Below are positions 5,606 to 5,723 of a stretch of 5,723 nucleotides of DNA, one piece after another. Each line of letters starts with the position of its first letter. The stretch's first letter is position 1. Origin of the DNA: CAYVBN01 sp964538565 (GTDB lineage: Bacteria; Pseudomonadota; Alphaproteobacteria; Rhizobiales; Xanthobacteraceae); assembly GCA_964538565.1 (NCBI GenBank), contig CAZIGW010000076.1:1-5723 (forward strand). Reading direction: 5' to 3'. The notes beneath the pieces are model-generated. The model ran no database searches. It worked only from the letters and a program-made list of their open reading frames with translations, and was not told the origin of the DNA. Made by a program: the position numbers and the translations under genes.

Positions 5606-5723
5606 TCAACGCGGCCCCGGCAGGCCCTCCTCCGGGATCGGCGTTCCCGGCCCGCTCGGCGCCACCGCGCCCTGCAACGGCGGCGTCGGCCCTTTGAGCG
5701 GCCGTTCCTCCAGGGCGATGATG
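5606..5723 (-). CDS. C-terminal end of an unidentified protein with a proline-rich tail (partial)
   Basis: On the minus strand a frame is open from the right edge (first complete codon at 5722) to TGA at 5608-5606. It encodes 38 residues beginning IIALEERPLKGPTPPLQGAV and ending in a Gly/Pro-rich tail closing in GLPGPR. About 35 of 38 codons end in G or C, as in the proven genes of this window, and the stop is followed at a sensible distance by a bidirectional terminator. Both points support a real gene. Nearly all of it lies outside the window, so no family can be named. The proline-rich, probably disordered end could be a C-terminal extension of a cytoplasmic or envelope protein. The competing longer frame on this strand (5609-5349) runs back through the terminator and the small gene and is a shadow. 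Confidence 0.55.
   Translation of the reverse strand, partial: IIALEERPLKGPTPPLQGAVAPSGPGTPIPEEGLPGPR

Noticed and set aside
5349..5609. Minus-strand 86-codon frame across the second small gene
   Set aside because: It runs through the bidirectional terminator and is antisense to a well-supported gene.
1..5723. CRISPR array, insertion sequence, tRNA/rRNA or defence cassette
   Set aside because: No regularly spaced repeats, transposase motifs, terminal inverted repeats, cloverleaf or rRNA segments were seen on either strand, and no defence-related domains are encoded.

Overview
The window looks like the chromosome of an alphaproteobacterium, probably of the Bradyrhizobium/Nitrobacteraceae type. 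Base composition is high in GC (about two thirds by eye) and third codon positions are almost all G or C. A sequence matching the consensus of EcfG, the alphaproteobacterial general stress response sigma factor, stands upstream of the largest gene. Genus-level placement is inference; no rRNA or other marker gene is present.

Layout from left to right. (1) The 3' part of a small exported protein gene (+, to 278), closed by a strong intrinsic terminator (314-353). (2) An intergenic stretch with a GGAAC-N16-CGTT promoter-like element at 590-614. (3) A hybrid sensor histidine kinase (+, 644-3100): three PAS domains, HisKA, HATPase and a C-terminal receiver, with no membrane segment. (4) Tail to tail with it, overlapping by 17 bp, an MFS transporter (-, 3084-4289). 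(5) A short AraC-type regulator (-, 4352-4942), 62 bp upstream of the transporter gene in the same orientation and probably co-transcribed with it. (6) A 338-bp divergent intergenic region with two palindromes and a 26-bp-period tandem repeat. (7) A second small exported protein gene (+, 5281-5517), which shares a C-terminal motif with the first, followed by a bidirectional terminator (5538-5568). (8) The 3' end of a minus-strand gene with a proline-rich tail, running off the right edge.

There are two functional themes. The soluble multi-PAS hybrid kinase has no adjacent output regulator and may be switched on by the general stress response. The AraC-MFS pair resembles a self-contained regulated efflux or uptake module of unknown substrate. 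The two small secreted proteins bracket this roughly 5-kb block and share the pattern Y-x-G-x-DPD-x-NVRLQ-x-R followed by a terminal (M/I)F-x-R. They are the least understood items here.

I see no CRISPR array, insertion sequence, tRNA, rRNA or recognisable defence cassette. The window reads as ordinary chromosome with a few unusual details.
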